DNA of 64,000 nt from Sphingomicrobium astaxanthinifaciens (lineage in GTDB: Bacteria > Pseudomonadota > Alphaproteobacteria > Sphingomonadales > Sphingomonadaceae), in NCBI RefSeq assembly GCF_022865105.1, contig NZ_JAKNYM010000002.1, positions 219,501-283,500 on the forward strand, given 5' to 3'. Both the position numbers and the translations under genes were made by a program. Shown here one piece after another: positions 46,381 to 56,735 of the stretch; positions within the stretch are counted from its first letter, which is position 1, and each line of letters starts with the position of its first letter. A model generated the notes under the pieces. It did not search any database, was not told where the DNA came from, and saw nothing but the letters and a program-made list of their open reading frames with translations.

Positions 46381-48899
46381 GCGACGATGTTGACCAGCCG
46401 ATCGGGCACGACGATCACCTTGCGCGGCGGCTTGCCCTCGAGCAGCGCCTGGATCTTGTCGAGCGCCAGCGCCTGCGCCTCGACCGCGTCCTTCGCGGTG
46501 CCCCGCGCGACGCTCATCTTGTCGCGCAGCTTGCCGTTGACCTGGACGACGATGACGGCCTCCTCGGCGACCAGCTTGGCGGGGTCATGCACCGGCCACG
46601 CGGCCTCGGCCACCAGTCCGGCGCCACCGCGCACCGCATGCGCCTCCTCGGCCAGATGCGGCGCCATCGGCGCGACGAGCCGGACCAGCGTATCGATCGC
46701 CTCGTCGCGGGTGGCCGAGGCCGCGGCCTTCTCGATCGCCGAGACGAGCTCGTAGAGCGCGGCGACGGCCTTGTTGAACTGCAACCCCTCGATCGCGCTG
46801 GTGACCGCCGCGATGGCCTGGTGGCGCTTGACGTCGAGCGCCTTGTCGACGCCCGCCGCACCGCGCTCGGCCTGCGCCAGCTTCCAGACGCGCTGGACGA
46901 AGCGATTGGCCCCTTCGATCCCCGCTTCGGACCATTCGAGGTCGCGCTCGGGCGGGCTGTCGGACAGCATGAACCAGCGCACCGCATCGGCGCCGTAGCG
47001 GGCGATCATCGGATCGGGATCGACCACGTTGCGCTTCGACTTGGACATCTTCTCGACGCGGCCGCGCTCGACGGCGGCGCCGGTGGCCCGCTCGACCATC
47101 TCGCCGTCGGTGCCGACCCCGAGCTCCTCGGGGCTGAGCCAGCGACCGTCGAGGCTCTTGTAGGTCTCGTGGGTGACCATGCCCTGGGTGAAGAGGCCGG
47201 CAAAAGGTTCGGGTGCCTCGAGGCCCGTGTGCTTGGAAAGCGCGCGGGCGATGAAGCGGGCGTAGAGCAGGTGCAGGATCGCATGCTCGACCCCGCCGAT
47301 ATACTGCCCGACCGGGAGCCATTTGTTGGCCTCGGCGGCGTCGAAGGGCCGGTCGTCCGGCTGCGAGGCGAAGCGGATATAATACCAGGACGAATCGACG
47401 AAGGTGTCGAGCGTGTCGGTCTCGCGCCGCGCCGCGCCGTCGCATTTCGGGCAGGTCGTGACCTGCCACTGGGCGTGGCGGTCGAGCGGGTTGCCGGGAA
47501 TGTCGAAGCTGACGTCCTCGGGCAGGACGATCGGCAGCTGGTCCTTGGGTACCGGTTGCGGGCCGCATTTGTCGCAATGGACGATCGGGATCGGGGTGCC
47601 CCAGTAGCGCTGGCGGCTGACGCCCCAGTCGCGCAGGCGCCACGTCGTCTTGGCCTCGCCCCACCCGTCCTTCTCGGCGCGCGCGATCACCTCGGCCTTG
47701 GCCGCGTCGGTGTCCATGCCGTCGAGGAAACGCGAATTGACCGCGACACCCGCCTCGGTGTCGGCCTCGCCCTCGATGGGCTTGTCGGCCTCGTCCGCGC
47801 TCGGGGCGACGACGCGCTGGATGGGCAGTCCGTATTTGGTCGCGAATTCGAAGTCGCGCTGGTCATGTCCGGGCACGCCGAAGACGGCGCCGGTGCCATA
47901 GTCCATGAGCACGAAATTGGCGATGAAAACGGGGAGTTTCCATGCCGCATCGAAGGGATGCACCGCGCCGATCCCGGTGTTGTAACCTTCCTTCTCGGCC
48001 GTCTCGATCTCGGCCGCGCTGGTCCCGCCCTGCTTGACCTTGTCGATGAAGGCGGCGGCTTCGGGATTGTCCTTCGCCACTGCCTGCGCGAGCGGGTGGT
48101 CGGCGGCGACCGCGACGAAGCTCGCGCCGAAGATGGTGTCGGGGCGCGTGGTGAAGACGGTGACCTTGTCCGCGCCCCCGACGGTCTCGTCGAGCGCGAA
48201 GTCGAACTGCATGCCGACCGACTTGCCGATCCAGTTTTCCTGCATCAGCCGCACCTTGTCGGGCCAGCGGTCGAGATCGCCGAGGCCGTCGAGCAGCTCC
48301 TCGGCGAAATCGGTGATGCGGAAGAACCATTGCGACAGCTTCTTGCGCTCGACCGGGGCGCCCGAGCGCCAGCCCTTGCCGTCGATCACCTGCTCGTTGG
48401 CGAGCACGGTCATGTCGACCGGGTCCCAATTGACCTCGCTTTCCTTGCGGAAGACGAGACCCGCGTCATAGAGGTCGAGGAAGAGCGCCTGCTCGTGGCC
48501 GTAATAATCGGGCTCGCAGGTCGCCAGCTCGCGGCTCCAGTCGAGCGCGAAGCCGAGGCGCTTCAACTGCGCGCGCATCGTCGCGATATTCTCGCGGGTC
48601 CATGCCCCGGGATGGACCTTGCGCTCCATCGCGGCATTCTCGGCGGGCATGCCGAAGGCGTCCCACCCCATCGGGTGGAGCACCTCGAAGCCCTGCATCC
48701 GCTTATAGCGCGCAAGCACGTCGCCCATCGTGTAATTGCGGACATGGCCCATGTGGATGCGCCCCGAGGGATAGGGGAACATCTCGAGGACATAGGCCTT
48801 GGGGCGATCCGAGGCGCTATCGGCCTCGAAGGTCCGCTGCGCGTCCCATCTGTCCTGCCAGCGCCGCTCGGCGGCCGCCGAGTCGAAGCGGTCGGTCAT
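46377..48899 (-). CDS. leuS: Leucyl-tRNA synthetase
   Basis: 840 residues. HIGH motif in [17 protein letters not shown] near 40-56, the CP1 editing domain (about 220-410, with [10 protein letters not shown]) and [12 protein letters not shown] near 625. It charges tRNA-Leu, one species of which is encoded at 24.9 kb. It starts three bases after the DUF3576 gene and overlaps lptE. Confidence 0.98.
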   Translation of the reverse strand: MTDRFDSAAAERRWQDRWDAQRTFEADSASDRPKAYVLEMFPYPSGRIHMGHVRNYTMGDVLARYKRMQGFEVLHPMGWDAFGMPAENAAMERKVHPGAWTRENIATMRAQLKRLGFALDWSRELATCEPDYYGHEQALFLDLYDAGLVFRKESEVNWDPVDMTVLANEQVIDGKGWRSGAPVERKKLSQWFFRITDFAEELLDGLGDLDRWPDKVRLMQENWIGKSVGMQFDFALDETVGGADKVTVFTTRPDTIFGASFVAVAADHPLAQAVAKDNPEAAAFIDKVKQGGTSAAEIETAEKEGYNTGIGAVHPFDAAWKLPVFIANFVLMDYGTGAVFGVPGHDQRDFEFATKYGLPIQRVVAPSADEADKPIEGEADTEAGVAVNSRFLDGMDTDAAKAEVIARAEKDGWGEAKTTWRLRDWGVSRQRYWGTPIPIVHCDKCGPQPVPKDQLPIVLPEDVSFDIPGNPLDRHAQWQVTTCPKCDGAARRETDTLDTFVDSSWYYIRFASQPDDRPFDAAEANKWLPVGQYIGGVEHAILHLLYARFIARALSKHTGLEAPEPFAGLFTQGMVTHETYKSLDGRWLSPEELGVGTDGEMVERATGAAVERGRVEKMSKSKRNVVDPDPMIARYGADAVRWFMLSDSPPERDLEWSEAGIEGANRFVQRVWKLAQAERGAAGVDKALDVKRHQAIAAVTSAIEGLQFNKAVAALYELVSAIEKAAASATRDEAIDTLVRLVAPMAPHLAEEAHAVRGGAGLVAEAAWPVHDPAKLVAEEAVIVVQVNGKLRDKMSVARGTAKDAVEAQALALDKIQALLEGKPPRKVIVVPDRLVNIVA

Positions 48900-48902
48900 G
48901 CT

Positions 48903-49346
48903 TTATCCTGCGGGCGCGATGGTGGTACGGCGAATGTCGCGGGCGCGGGTGAGGATGATGTCCTCGAGCTTCTGCACGGTGGCGGCCTCGACCGGCGCGG
49001 CGACCCACATGCCATCCTTTAGGACCTCGCGCGCGGCGGTCACGCGCACCGCGTCGGAGCGCAGGCTGGCGTCGAGGATCGCGGCGGTCAGCTTGATCCG
49101 CTCGCCCGGGGTGTTGGGGTTGGCATACCAGTCGGTCAGCACGATCCCGTTCGAGGCATCAGCCTGCAGCAGCGGGGCGAAGCTCAGCGTGTCGATCGCC
49201 GCCTGCCACAGATAGGCGTTGACCCCGATCTGGGTCATTTGCGCGGGCGCCATCGCGACGGGGGTCATCGCGCGGTTGCCGCCGCCGCAGGCGGTCAGGG
49301 CCAGCGCGCTGGCAGCGATCAGCCCGGTGGAAAGGGGGAATTTCAT
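48903..49346 (-). CDS. DUF3576 lipoprotein
   Basis: 147 residues. Signal peptide with lipobox LTAC (Cys20), then IGVNAYLWQAAIDTLSF and IVLTDWYANPNTPGERIK, the signature of DUF3576, found beside leuS in many alphaproteobacteria. Function unknown; probably outer-membrane attached. It leads the leftward DUF3576-leuS-lptE-holA unit. Confidence 0.88.
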   Translation of the reverse strand: MKFPLSTGLIAASALALTACGGGNRAMTPVAMAPAQMTQIGVNAYLWQAAIDTLSFAPLLQADASNGIVLTDWYANPNTPGERIKLTAAILDASLRSDAVRVTAAREVLKDGMWVAAPVEAATVQKLEDIILTRARDIRRTTIAPAG

Positions 49347-49505
49347 GACGATAGGCCTCGTGATCTTGGTCGGTTCGCTTCGTGCCTAGCCCCATGCCGG
49401 GGGCTTGTGAAGGCGGATCATTGTGGGACGCGGGCCACAGTCGCGACGAAAGCGGATTCTGAGTCATGGAACGATCGGCTTCGCCGCGCTATGTTTACCG
49501 GAGCA

Positions 49506-50276
49506 ATGGAGTCGGACCGAGTGACCATCGAGGGGCGCAAATCGAACAAGGCGGGCAAGCGCGGCGGCGTGCTGCTGATGCTCGGCTGCGCGATCGGCCT
49601 TGCCGCCACCTCGATTCCCGCGCTCGCCGCGGTCAGCCTGGTCGACGCCGCGGGCGCGCCCCCGGCGCGTAGCCAGACGGGGCGCTTCACCCCGGCCGGC
49701 GCCGACCCGCGGCTCGCCGCCGTCTTCGCCAACCGCAAGCCGTCGAACAGCGGCTTCACCCCGGCGGGCAGCAACCGCGAGGAACCCCGCAAGCTCGAGG
49801 TGGCGGCGCGCGGTTCGTCGAGCAGCGCCCCCGGCGCCGCGCCGACGCGTCGCGTCGCCGAGGTCGTCGACTCGCCGCGCCGCAGCGCCACCCTCACCCC
49901 GAGCAATTACGATCTGGGGGTCGATGTCGGCTGGAAACGTTTCCGCCTGTCGACCGAGGTGGCCGAACAGAACAATCAGGGCGGCCCGGCCTTGCTGAGC
50001 CGCGACCGGGCGCGCGTCGGGCTGAGCTATGGCACGAAGGTGAGCGGGCAGGTCGCGGTGTCGGCCGATCGCGAGACCAGCCGCGCGGTCCCGAGCATCC
50101 GCGCCACCGACAGCTATGCGCTCGACGTCGGCGGTGCGGTCAAGATCACCAACAATATCGCCATCACCGGCGGGGTGCGCTACCGCATCGATCAGGAACG
50201 CCTGCCCGAGGCCGATCTCGACGGGCGCCGCTATGACAGCCAGGCGGTCTACGTCGGCACCAAGCTCAAGTTCTAG
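49506..50276 (+). CDS. Predicted outer-membrane protein with FTPAG repeats, unknown function
   Basis: 256 residues. A basic start and hydrophobic segment (about 21-42, ending IPALAAV) act as a signal peptide. The mature N-terminus has two FTPAG motifs (RFTPAGADPRLAAVFANR and GFTPAGSN). The C-terminal half alternates like beta strands and ends in YVGTKLKF with terminal Phe, as in outer-membrane barrels, though it is short for a complete one. The start is uncertain; an ATG at 49491 is also in frame. I do not recognise a named family. It is divergent from the DUF3576 gene by 159 bases. Confidence 0.7.
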   Translation: MESDRVTIEGRKSNKAGKRGGVLLMLGCAIGLAATSIPALAAVSLVDAAGAPPARSQTGRFTPAGADPRLAAVFANRKPSNSGFTPAGSNREEPRKLEVAARGSSSSAPGAAPTRRVAEVVDSPRRSATLTPSNYDLGVDVGWKRFRLSTEVAEQNNQGGPALLSRDRARVGLSYGTKVSGQVAVSADRETSRAVPSIRATDSYALDVGGAVKITNNIAITGGVRYRIDQERLPEADLDGRRYDSQAVYVGTKLKF

Positions 50277-50791
50277 CGCGCCAGCGCGCTGATCCCCGCC
50301 CATCCCGCAAAGTCCGCCGCCAGCGCGCGCCAGGCGCGAGCGTCCATTCCCCCCAGCGCGATCGCGGGACAGCCACACAGCCGCGCCAGCCGCCGCGCGC
50401 GCGCTGCGCCCAGCGTCGCCGCGCCGGGGTGCGAGGCGGTCGCATGGACCGGCGAGACATAGGCCAAGGCCGCCCCCGCGCGCCGCGCCGCGAGGGCTTC
50501 GCCCGGGTCGTGCACCGGCAGGCTGAAGCGCATCCCGCGCGTCGGCCCGGAGGGGCGATGCACCAGCGCCGCGCCCACCGCCCGGGCGAGCGCCACGTCG
50601 CCCGCCACCGACAGGACCAGCCCCCGCGCGCGCGCCAGCCGCGCGACCCGGTGCGCCAGCGCGGCGCGATCGGCGGGCGGCAGCCGGTCGTGCCGCAGCA
50701 CCACCCCACTGCCGCGCGGCAGCGCCAGCAGGCTCGGCCACAAGCGGGCGCCGAGGCGCTCGTCGGTGAAGAGGGTCTGGCGGGGAGGCAT
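50273..50791 (-). CDS. Short thiamine-phosphate-synthase-like protein (ThiE/TenI family)
   Basis: 172 residues against about 210 for ThiE. LFTDERLG at the start, AGAALAYVSPVHATASHPGAATLG and CPAIALGGMD near the end follow the ThiE barrel. The first part of the barrel is shortened, and several ThiE phosphate and substrate motifs are hard to find, so it may be TenI-like or inactive. AGGAGA precedes the ATG at 50791. It is divergent from the PLP homeostasis gene, with starts 22 bases apart, and shares a few bases with the preceding gene's end. Confidence 0.75.
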   Translation of the reverse strand: MPPRQTLFTDERLGARLWPSLLALPRGSGVVLRHDRLPPADRAALAHRVARLARARGLVLSVAGDVALARAVGAALVHRPSGPTRGMRFSLPVHDPGEALAARRAGAALAYVSPVHATASHPGAATLGAARARRLARLCGCPAIALGGMDARAWRALAADFAGWAGISALAR

Positions 50792-50813
50792 CGGCTCTCC
50801 TATAGCGCGCGGC

Positions 50814-51461
50814 ATGCACAAGCTGGAAGAGACGAAGGCGCGGATCGCGCTCGCGGCGCGGCGCGCGGGACGCGAGGCGCTGCCGACGCTGGTCGCGGTG
50901 TCCAAGACGCGCACCCCCGAGGAGATCCGCCCGCTGCTCGCCGCGGGACAGCGCGATTTCGGCGAGAATCGTGTGCAGGAGGCGCAGGACAAGTGGCCGG
51001 CGCTCAAGGCCGAGCATCCCGATGTGCGCTTGCACATGGTCGGCCAGCTCCAGTCGAACAAGGCGCAGGAGGCCGTCGCGCTGTTCGATGCGATCCATTC
51101 GCTCGATCGCCCCTCGCTGGTGCGCGCGATCGCCAAGGCGGTCGCGGCGTCGGGGCGTCGGCCCGACCTCTACGTCCAGGTCAATATCGGCGCCGAGCCG
51201 CAGAAGGGCGGGGTTGCGGTGGACGCGCTCGGCGAGCTGCTCGCGCTCGCGCGCGGCGAGGGGCTGTCGATCGCGGGGTTGATGTGCATTCCCCCCGCCG
51301 ATCTTGAATCGGCGCCCTTCTTCGCGCTGCTCGCCGAGCTCGCGCGGCGTCATGACGTCGCCGGGCTGTCGATGGGGATGAGCCACGATGTCGAGAGCGC
51401 GGTGATACAGGGGGCGAGCGTGGTCCGGATCGGCACCGCGCTATTCGGACCGCGCGGCTGA
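50814..51461 (+). CDS. YggS-type pyridoxal phosphate homeostasis protein
   Basis: 215 residues. The PLP lysine is Lys31 in VAVSKTR; GENRVQEA, HMVGQLQSNK and the final MGMSHD...IRIGTALFG phosphate-binding region are complete. It buffers PLP and affects amino-acid metabolism. Its start is 22 bases from the divergent thiE-like start, leaving almost no promoter space. Confidence 0.95.
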   Translation: MHKLEETKARIALAARRAGREALPTLVAVSKTRTPEEIRPLLAAGQRDFGENRVQEAQDKWPALKAEHPDVRLHMVGQLQSNKAQEAVALFDAIHSLDRPSLVRAIAKAVAASGRRPDLYVQVNIGAEPQKGGVAVDALGELLALARGEGLSIAGLMCIPPADLESAPFFALLAELARRHDVAGLSMGMSHDVESAVIQGASVVRIGTALFGPRG

Positions 51462-51485
51462 CGGGTCGCTTGTGCCCACGCGCCC

Positions 51486-52528
<1,043 letters not shown>

Positions 52529-52532
<4 letters not shown>

Positions 52533-53320
52533 AGCGCGATCTCGCACACCAGCGGGACGTGGTCCGACGGCTTTTCCCAGCTCCGCACGGGTTCGTGGAC
52601 CTCGTGGTGCACCACCTTGCCGGCGAGCACCGGGCTCGCCCACATATGGTCGAGCCGCCGCCCGCGATCGTTCTTGGTGTGGTCCTTCGAGCGATAGCTC
52701 CACCAGGTGTAGCAGCGTTGCGGCGCGGGAATGAAGCGGCGGCCAAGGTCGACCCAGTCGTGCGCTGCCTGGAGGCGCTCGAGCGCCGCGATCTCGATCG
52801 GAGTGTGGCTGACTACCTTGAGCAGCGCCTTGTGGCTCCACACGTCGCACTCGAGCGGTGCCACGTTGAAGTCGCCAACGAGCAAAGTCGGCTCAGCCAA
52901 CTTTTGAGCCCACGCCGTCATTCGGTCAATGAAGTCGAGCTTCTGGCCGAACTTGGGATTTTCGGCGCGGTCGGGCACGTCGCCGCCGGCGGGCACATAG
53001 ACATTCTCGAGCCGGAACTGCCCGGCGACGCGCACCCCGACATGGCGCGCCTCGCCATTGTCCTGCCAGTCATGGCGCAGGTCTTCCTCGAGCGGCACTC
53101 GGGCGATGGTCGCCACCCCGTGGTGCATGCGCTGCCCGTTGAGCGCGATATGCCGGTACCCGCGCTCCTCGAAGAAGCCGCGCGGGAAGGCGCTATTGTC
53201 GGCCTTGGTCTCCTGCAGGCACAGGATATCGGGGTCGGCATGGTCGAGGAACCGGCTGACGAGGTCGGGGCGGGCGCGAACGGAATTGATGTTCCAGCTG
53301 GCAATCTTGAGGCGGGTCAC
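52529..53320 (-). CDS. xth: Exodeoxyribonuclease III
   Basis: 263 residues of the EEP nuclease fold: IASWNINSVRAR at the start, metal-binding Glu37 in LQETKAD, LLVGDFNVAP, and the closing SDHVPLV. It repairs abasic sites and 3' damage. The start is GTG at 53320 (VTRLKIASWN). Its stop overlaps the ribA start. The 268-base region upstream is non-coding. Confidence 0.95.
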
Positions 53321-53588
53321 GAGGCGACGGGCACTTTCGGCAAGGGGTGATCTGGGCTCGACCCTTAGCCGCCCCTCCCCGGCCCCGCAAATCCTCACGG
53401 GCCCGACAAGCAAAAGGCCCCCGCTCCGGGGGCGTGGAGCGAGGGCCGACCTAGCGTTCGTCACGCAAGGCGATAGCCGACATCACCGGGTAACAGGGGG
53501 AAACCCCGGACATCGACAATCGTCATAGCTTTACGCGCCGCAAGCTTTCGCTTTGCTGAACGGTTTTAAATGCAAACCGAAAAAATTC
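53321..53588. other. Gene-free stretch between xth and lolA with structured elements
   Basis: No credible gene. It holds a terminator hairpin (53412-53433), a GGGG-GAAA-CCCC tetraloop hairpin (about 53497-53507, flanked by CCGGG/CCCGG), and an inverted repeat CGGTTT...AAACCG near 53561-53579 beside a run of six A. The xth promoter should be in the left part; an RNA gene is possible. Confidence 0.5.
53412..53433 (-). terminator. Rho-independent terminator downstream of lolA
   Basis: On the minus strand GCCCCC-ggagc-GGGGGC is followed by CTTTT. It would end the lolA transcript, or a small RNA, before xth. Confidence 0.8.
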
Positions 53589-54203
53589 TTAGGTTGGATC
53601 ACGATAGCGGAATTTGCTGTCGGGGATGGCGACGTTGTAGCGCTGGTTTCGGAGCGTCACCGCGGTGCGCTTGTTCTGCGCATCGATCGCGGTCCAACCC
53701 TCGAGCCGCAGCCCGCCCGGATAGGCGCCGTTCTTGGTGAAGGCGAGGATCAGCGTACCGAATTCGGGGCGCCGCGCATCGCGCGCGCGCACGATCACGA
53801 CCCGGTCGTCGCGGCTCGGCACGATCCGCGCGATCCGCCCGAGGTCGGGTTTGCTGTCGAGCAGCACCGACAGCGGCGAATTGGCGATTTCCCAGCTCGA
53901 CTTCTGCCCCACCTCATAATCGAGGAAGTGCAGGTTGGTCCCGTCGCCCACGAGCAGCATGTTGGCGTTGGCGCCATAGTCGAAGCGCACCTTGCCCGGG
54001 CGCTTGAGCGAGAGATCGCCCGAGATCGAGCGGTTCTTGCCGTCGGTCTGGGTGAAGCTCGCGGTCAACGACCGGGTCGCGGCGAGATGCCGCTCGACCT
54101 GCTCGATACTCGCCTTGGCGGGCTGCGCGGTGGCGGGCACCGCGAGGGTCGCGGCGGCAACCACCGCGACGGGCAATGCGAGATGCTTGGCCAGCGAATC
54201 CAT
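53589..54203 (-). CDS. lolA: LolA-family outer-membrane lipoprotein carrier
   Basis: 204 residues. Signal peptide (about 1-26, ending ATAQPA), then VERHLAATRSLTASFTQTD, LKRPGKVRFDY and the lipid-binding half-barrel of LolA. It carries lipoproteins across the periplasm. AGGAG precedes the ATG at 54203. It follows ftsK by 97 bases, as in many proteobacteria. Confidence 0.88.
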   Translation of the reverse strand: MDSLAKHLALPVAVVAAATLAVPATAQPAKASIEQVERHLAATRSLTASFTQTDGKNRSISGDLSLKRPGKVRFDYGANANMLLVGDGTNLHFLDYEVGQKSSWEIANSPLSVLLDSKPDLGRIARIVPSRDDRVVIVRARDARRPEFGTLILAFTKNGAYPGGLRLEGWTAIDAQNKRTAVTLRNQRYNVAIPDSKFRYRDPT

Positions 54204-54300
54204 GAAAACGATCTCCTGAAAATCTCGGGGCCTTGTGGCCGACCCCGGTTGAATGCGCACTGAACTTCCCGGTTCCGGGCAGTTCAGCCGTTGTCCCGCC

Positions 54301-56640
54301 TCACAGCGGCTGGCCGTCGCGGTCGATCAGCACGTCGCGGCGGCCGACATGGTCGGGCGGGCCGACCAGCCCCTCGTCCTCCATCCGCTCGATCAGCCGC
54401 GCGGCGGTGTTGTAGCCGACCCGCAGCTGCCGCTGGAGATAGGAGGTCGAGGCCTTCTGGCTGGTGGCGACGATCTGGATCGCCTGGCGGAACTGCTGGG
54501 TTTCGGCGTCGTCCTCGCCCGAGGGTTCGCCGTCGAGGCTGAAGCCCCCGTCCTCGGGTTCCTCGGTGACCGCCTGGATATAGTCCGGGGTGCCCTGCGC
54601 GCGCCAGAAATCGGCCACCGCGCGCACCTCCTCGTCCGAGACGAAGGGCCCGTGGACGCGCTCGATCTTCTTGCCGCCGGGCAGGTAGAGCATGTCGCCC
54701 TTGCCGAGCAGCTGTTCGGCCCCCTGTTCGCCAAGGATAGTGCGCGAATCGATCTTGCTGGTGACCGCGAAGCTGATGCGGGTGGGCAGGTTGGCCTTGA
54801 TCACCCCGGTGATGACATCGACGCTCGGGCGCTGGGTTGCCATGATCAGGTGGATCCCCGCCGCGCGCGCCTTCTGCGCCAGCCGCTGGATCAGGAATTC
54901 GACCTCCTTGCCCGCGGTCATCATCAGGTCGGCGAGCTCGTCGACCACCACCACGATCTGCGGCAGCGGGGCATAGTCGAGCTCCTCGATCTCGTAGGTC
55001 GGCTGCCCGGTCTCGGCGTCATAGCCGGTCTGCACCTTGCGCTCCAATGGCTTGCCCTTGGCGCGCGCCTCGATCACCTTCTTGTTGAACCCCGACAACT
55101 GGCGCACCGACAGGCTCGCCATCATACGATAGCGCTCCTCCATCTGCTCGACCGTCCACTTGAGCGCGCGGATCGCTTTGGGCGGTTCGGTCACCACCGG
55201 GGCGAGGAGGTGGGGGATATCGTCGTAGATGCTCAGTTCGAGCATCTTGGGATCGATCATGATCATCCGGCATTCGTCGGGGCTGAGCCGATAGAGCAAG
55301 CTCATGATCATCGCGTTGAGGCCCACCGACTTGCCCGACCCGGTGGTCCCCGCGACCAGCAGGTGCGGCATCGGCGCGAGGTCGGCAATCACCGGCTCGC
55401 CGCCGATATTCTTGCCGAGGATGATGGGAAGCGAGCGACCGTCGCGGGCGAAGTCCTCGCTGCCGAGCAGTTCGCGCATATTGACCATGTCGCGCTGCGC
55501 GTTGGGCAGTTCGATCCCGATCACGCTGCGCCCGGGGATGGTGGCGACGCGCGCCGACAGCGCGCTCATGTTGCGCGCGATGTCGTCGGCGAGCTGGATC
55601 ACCCGGCTCGCCTTGATCCCGCTCGCGGGTTCGAGCTCGTACATGGTGACGACCGGCCCGGGCTTTACCTCGACGATGTCGCCGCGCACATGAAAATCCT
55701 CGAGCACGCTCTCGAGGAGGCGCGCGTTGCGCTCGAGCGCGGCCTTGTCGACCCGCGCGTTGACCGCCTCGCCGGGGGGCGTGAGCAGGTCGAGCGCGGG
55801 CAATTCGTAGCCGTCGCCCAGCGCGAGGCTCGCCTGCTGCCCGCTCGCCGCCTGCCGCTTGGGGCGCGGGGTCGCGGCGGCGATGACGGGGGCGGCGGGT
55901 TCGGCGACCTCGACTTCGGCGCGCGGCGGCCTGGCGGTCTTCTCGCGTTTCTTGCGGCGTTCGCGCGCGGGCGCGGCCGCCTTGTCGCGTCGCAGCCGCG
56001 GCGCCCGCAGCGCGTCGCGTTCGGGCAGCAGCTTCGCCAGCGCCGCGCGCTCCTCCGCGCGCAGGGCCAGCGCCATCGCGAACAGCGCGATGCCGCCGAG
56101 CGCGGCGATGATCATCAGCGACAGCCGCACCGGCCCCTCGATCGCACGATCGCCGATCAGCCCGACCCCGCTCTCGACCAGCGCGGCGCCGCCCATGCCC
56201 GCCAGCCCGCCCCACCCGGCGGGCAAATCGCTGAGGCTGCGGTCCGACAGGAGCGACAGCGCGGTGCCGATGCACAGCGCCGCGGCGAGCCCGAGCAGGA
56301 TCGCACGCCGCGCGCTGCCCGTCTCGGCCAGCCGCAGCCATCGCCAGCCGCCGACTAGCAGCAGCGGCACGACCAGCACCGCGGCCAGCCCGAACCCCTG
56401 CAGCAGCGCATCGCTCGCATAGGCGCCGAACGCGCCGAGCCAGTTGTGCGGCGGCCCCCCGGCCGCGGTCGAGAAGGACGGATCGGTGCGTTCGTGGCTG
56501 GCCAGCGCCAGCGCCAACGCGCCCCCGCCCAGCACCATCGCCAGCCCGCCGAGCCGCCGCGCGAGGTCCGCGAAAAAGCCCTCGATCCCCTCGCCCGCGG
56601 CGCGCGCGCCACGGGTCACCTTGCCGGCCTTGCTCGCCAT
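54301..56640 (-). CDS. ftsK: DNA translocase FtsK
   Basis: 779 residues: four N-terminal membrane helices (about 28-175), a charged linker (Arg/Lys/Ala/Pro), alpha and beta motor domains with Walker A AGTTGSGKS and Walker B VVVVDELADLMM, and a C-terminal winged-helix gamma domain (RQLRVGYNTAARLIERMEDEGL). It couples septation to chromosome dimer resolution. The start at 56640 has GAAGGGG at good distance; 56646 is an alternative. It is divergent from the hydroxylase gene. Confidence 0.97.
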   Translation of the reverse strand: MASKAGKVTRGARAAGEGIEGFFADLARRLGGLAMVLGGGALALALASHERTDPSFSTAAGGPPHNWLGAFGAYASDALLQGFGLAAVLVVPLLLVGGWRWLRLAETGSARRAILLGLAAALCIGTALSLLSDRSLSDLPAGWGGLAGMGGAALVESGVGLIGDRAIEGPVRLSLMIIAALGGIALFAMALALRAEERAALAKLLPERDALRAPRLRRDKAAAPARERRKKREKTARPPRAEVEVAEPAAPVIAAATPRPKRQAASGQQASLALGDGYELPALDLLTPPGEAVNARVDKAALERNARLLESVLEDFHVRGDIVEVKPGPVVTMYELEPASGIKASRVIQLADDIARNMSALSARVATIPGRSVIGIELPNAQRDMVNMRELLGSEDFARDGRSLPIILGKNIGGEPVIADLAPMPHLLVAGTTGSGKSVGLNAMIMSLLYRLSPDECRMIMIDPKMLELSIYDDIPHLLAPVVTEPPKAIRALKWTVEQMEERYRMMASLSVRQLSGFNKKVIEARAKGKPLERKVQTGYDAETGQPTYEIEELDYAPLPQIVVVVDELADLMMTAGKEVEFLIQRLAQKARAAGIHLIMATQRPSVDVITGVIKANLPTRISFAVTSKIDSRTILGEQGAEQLLGKGDMLYLPGGKKIERVHGPFVSDEEVRAVADFWRAQGTPDYIQAVTEEPEDGGFSLDGEPSGEDDAETQQFRQAIQIVATSQKASTSYLQRQLRVGYNTAARLIERMEDEGLVGPPDHVGRRDVLIDRDGQPL

Positions 56641-56735
56641 GCCCATTCCCCTTCGAAGCGGCCAATATAGCGGCGGGGCCGGGGGGGCGGTCAACGCCCT
56701 ATCGCTCGCCCGCCAAAAGCCCTATCGAAGCGGCT

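Noticed and set aside
46587-49022. 811-codon open frame antisense to leuS
   Set aside because: A codon-bias shadow in a GC-rich genome; leuS on the other strand has all family motifs. The same applies to long antisense frames over feoB (1690-3702), pheT (18528-21188), the origin-left genes (32149-34230) and rho-terC (37173-39527).
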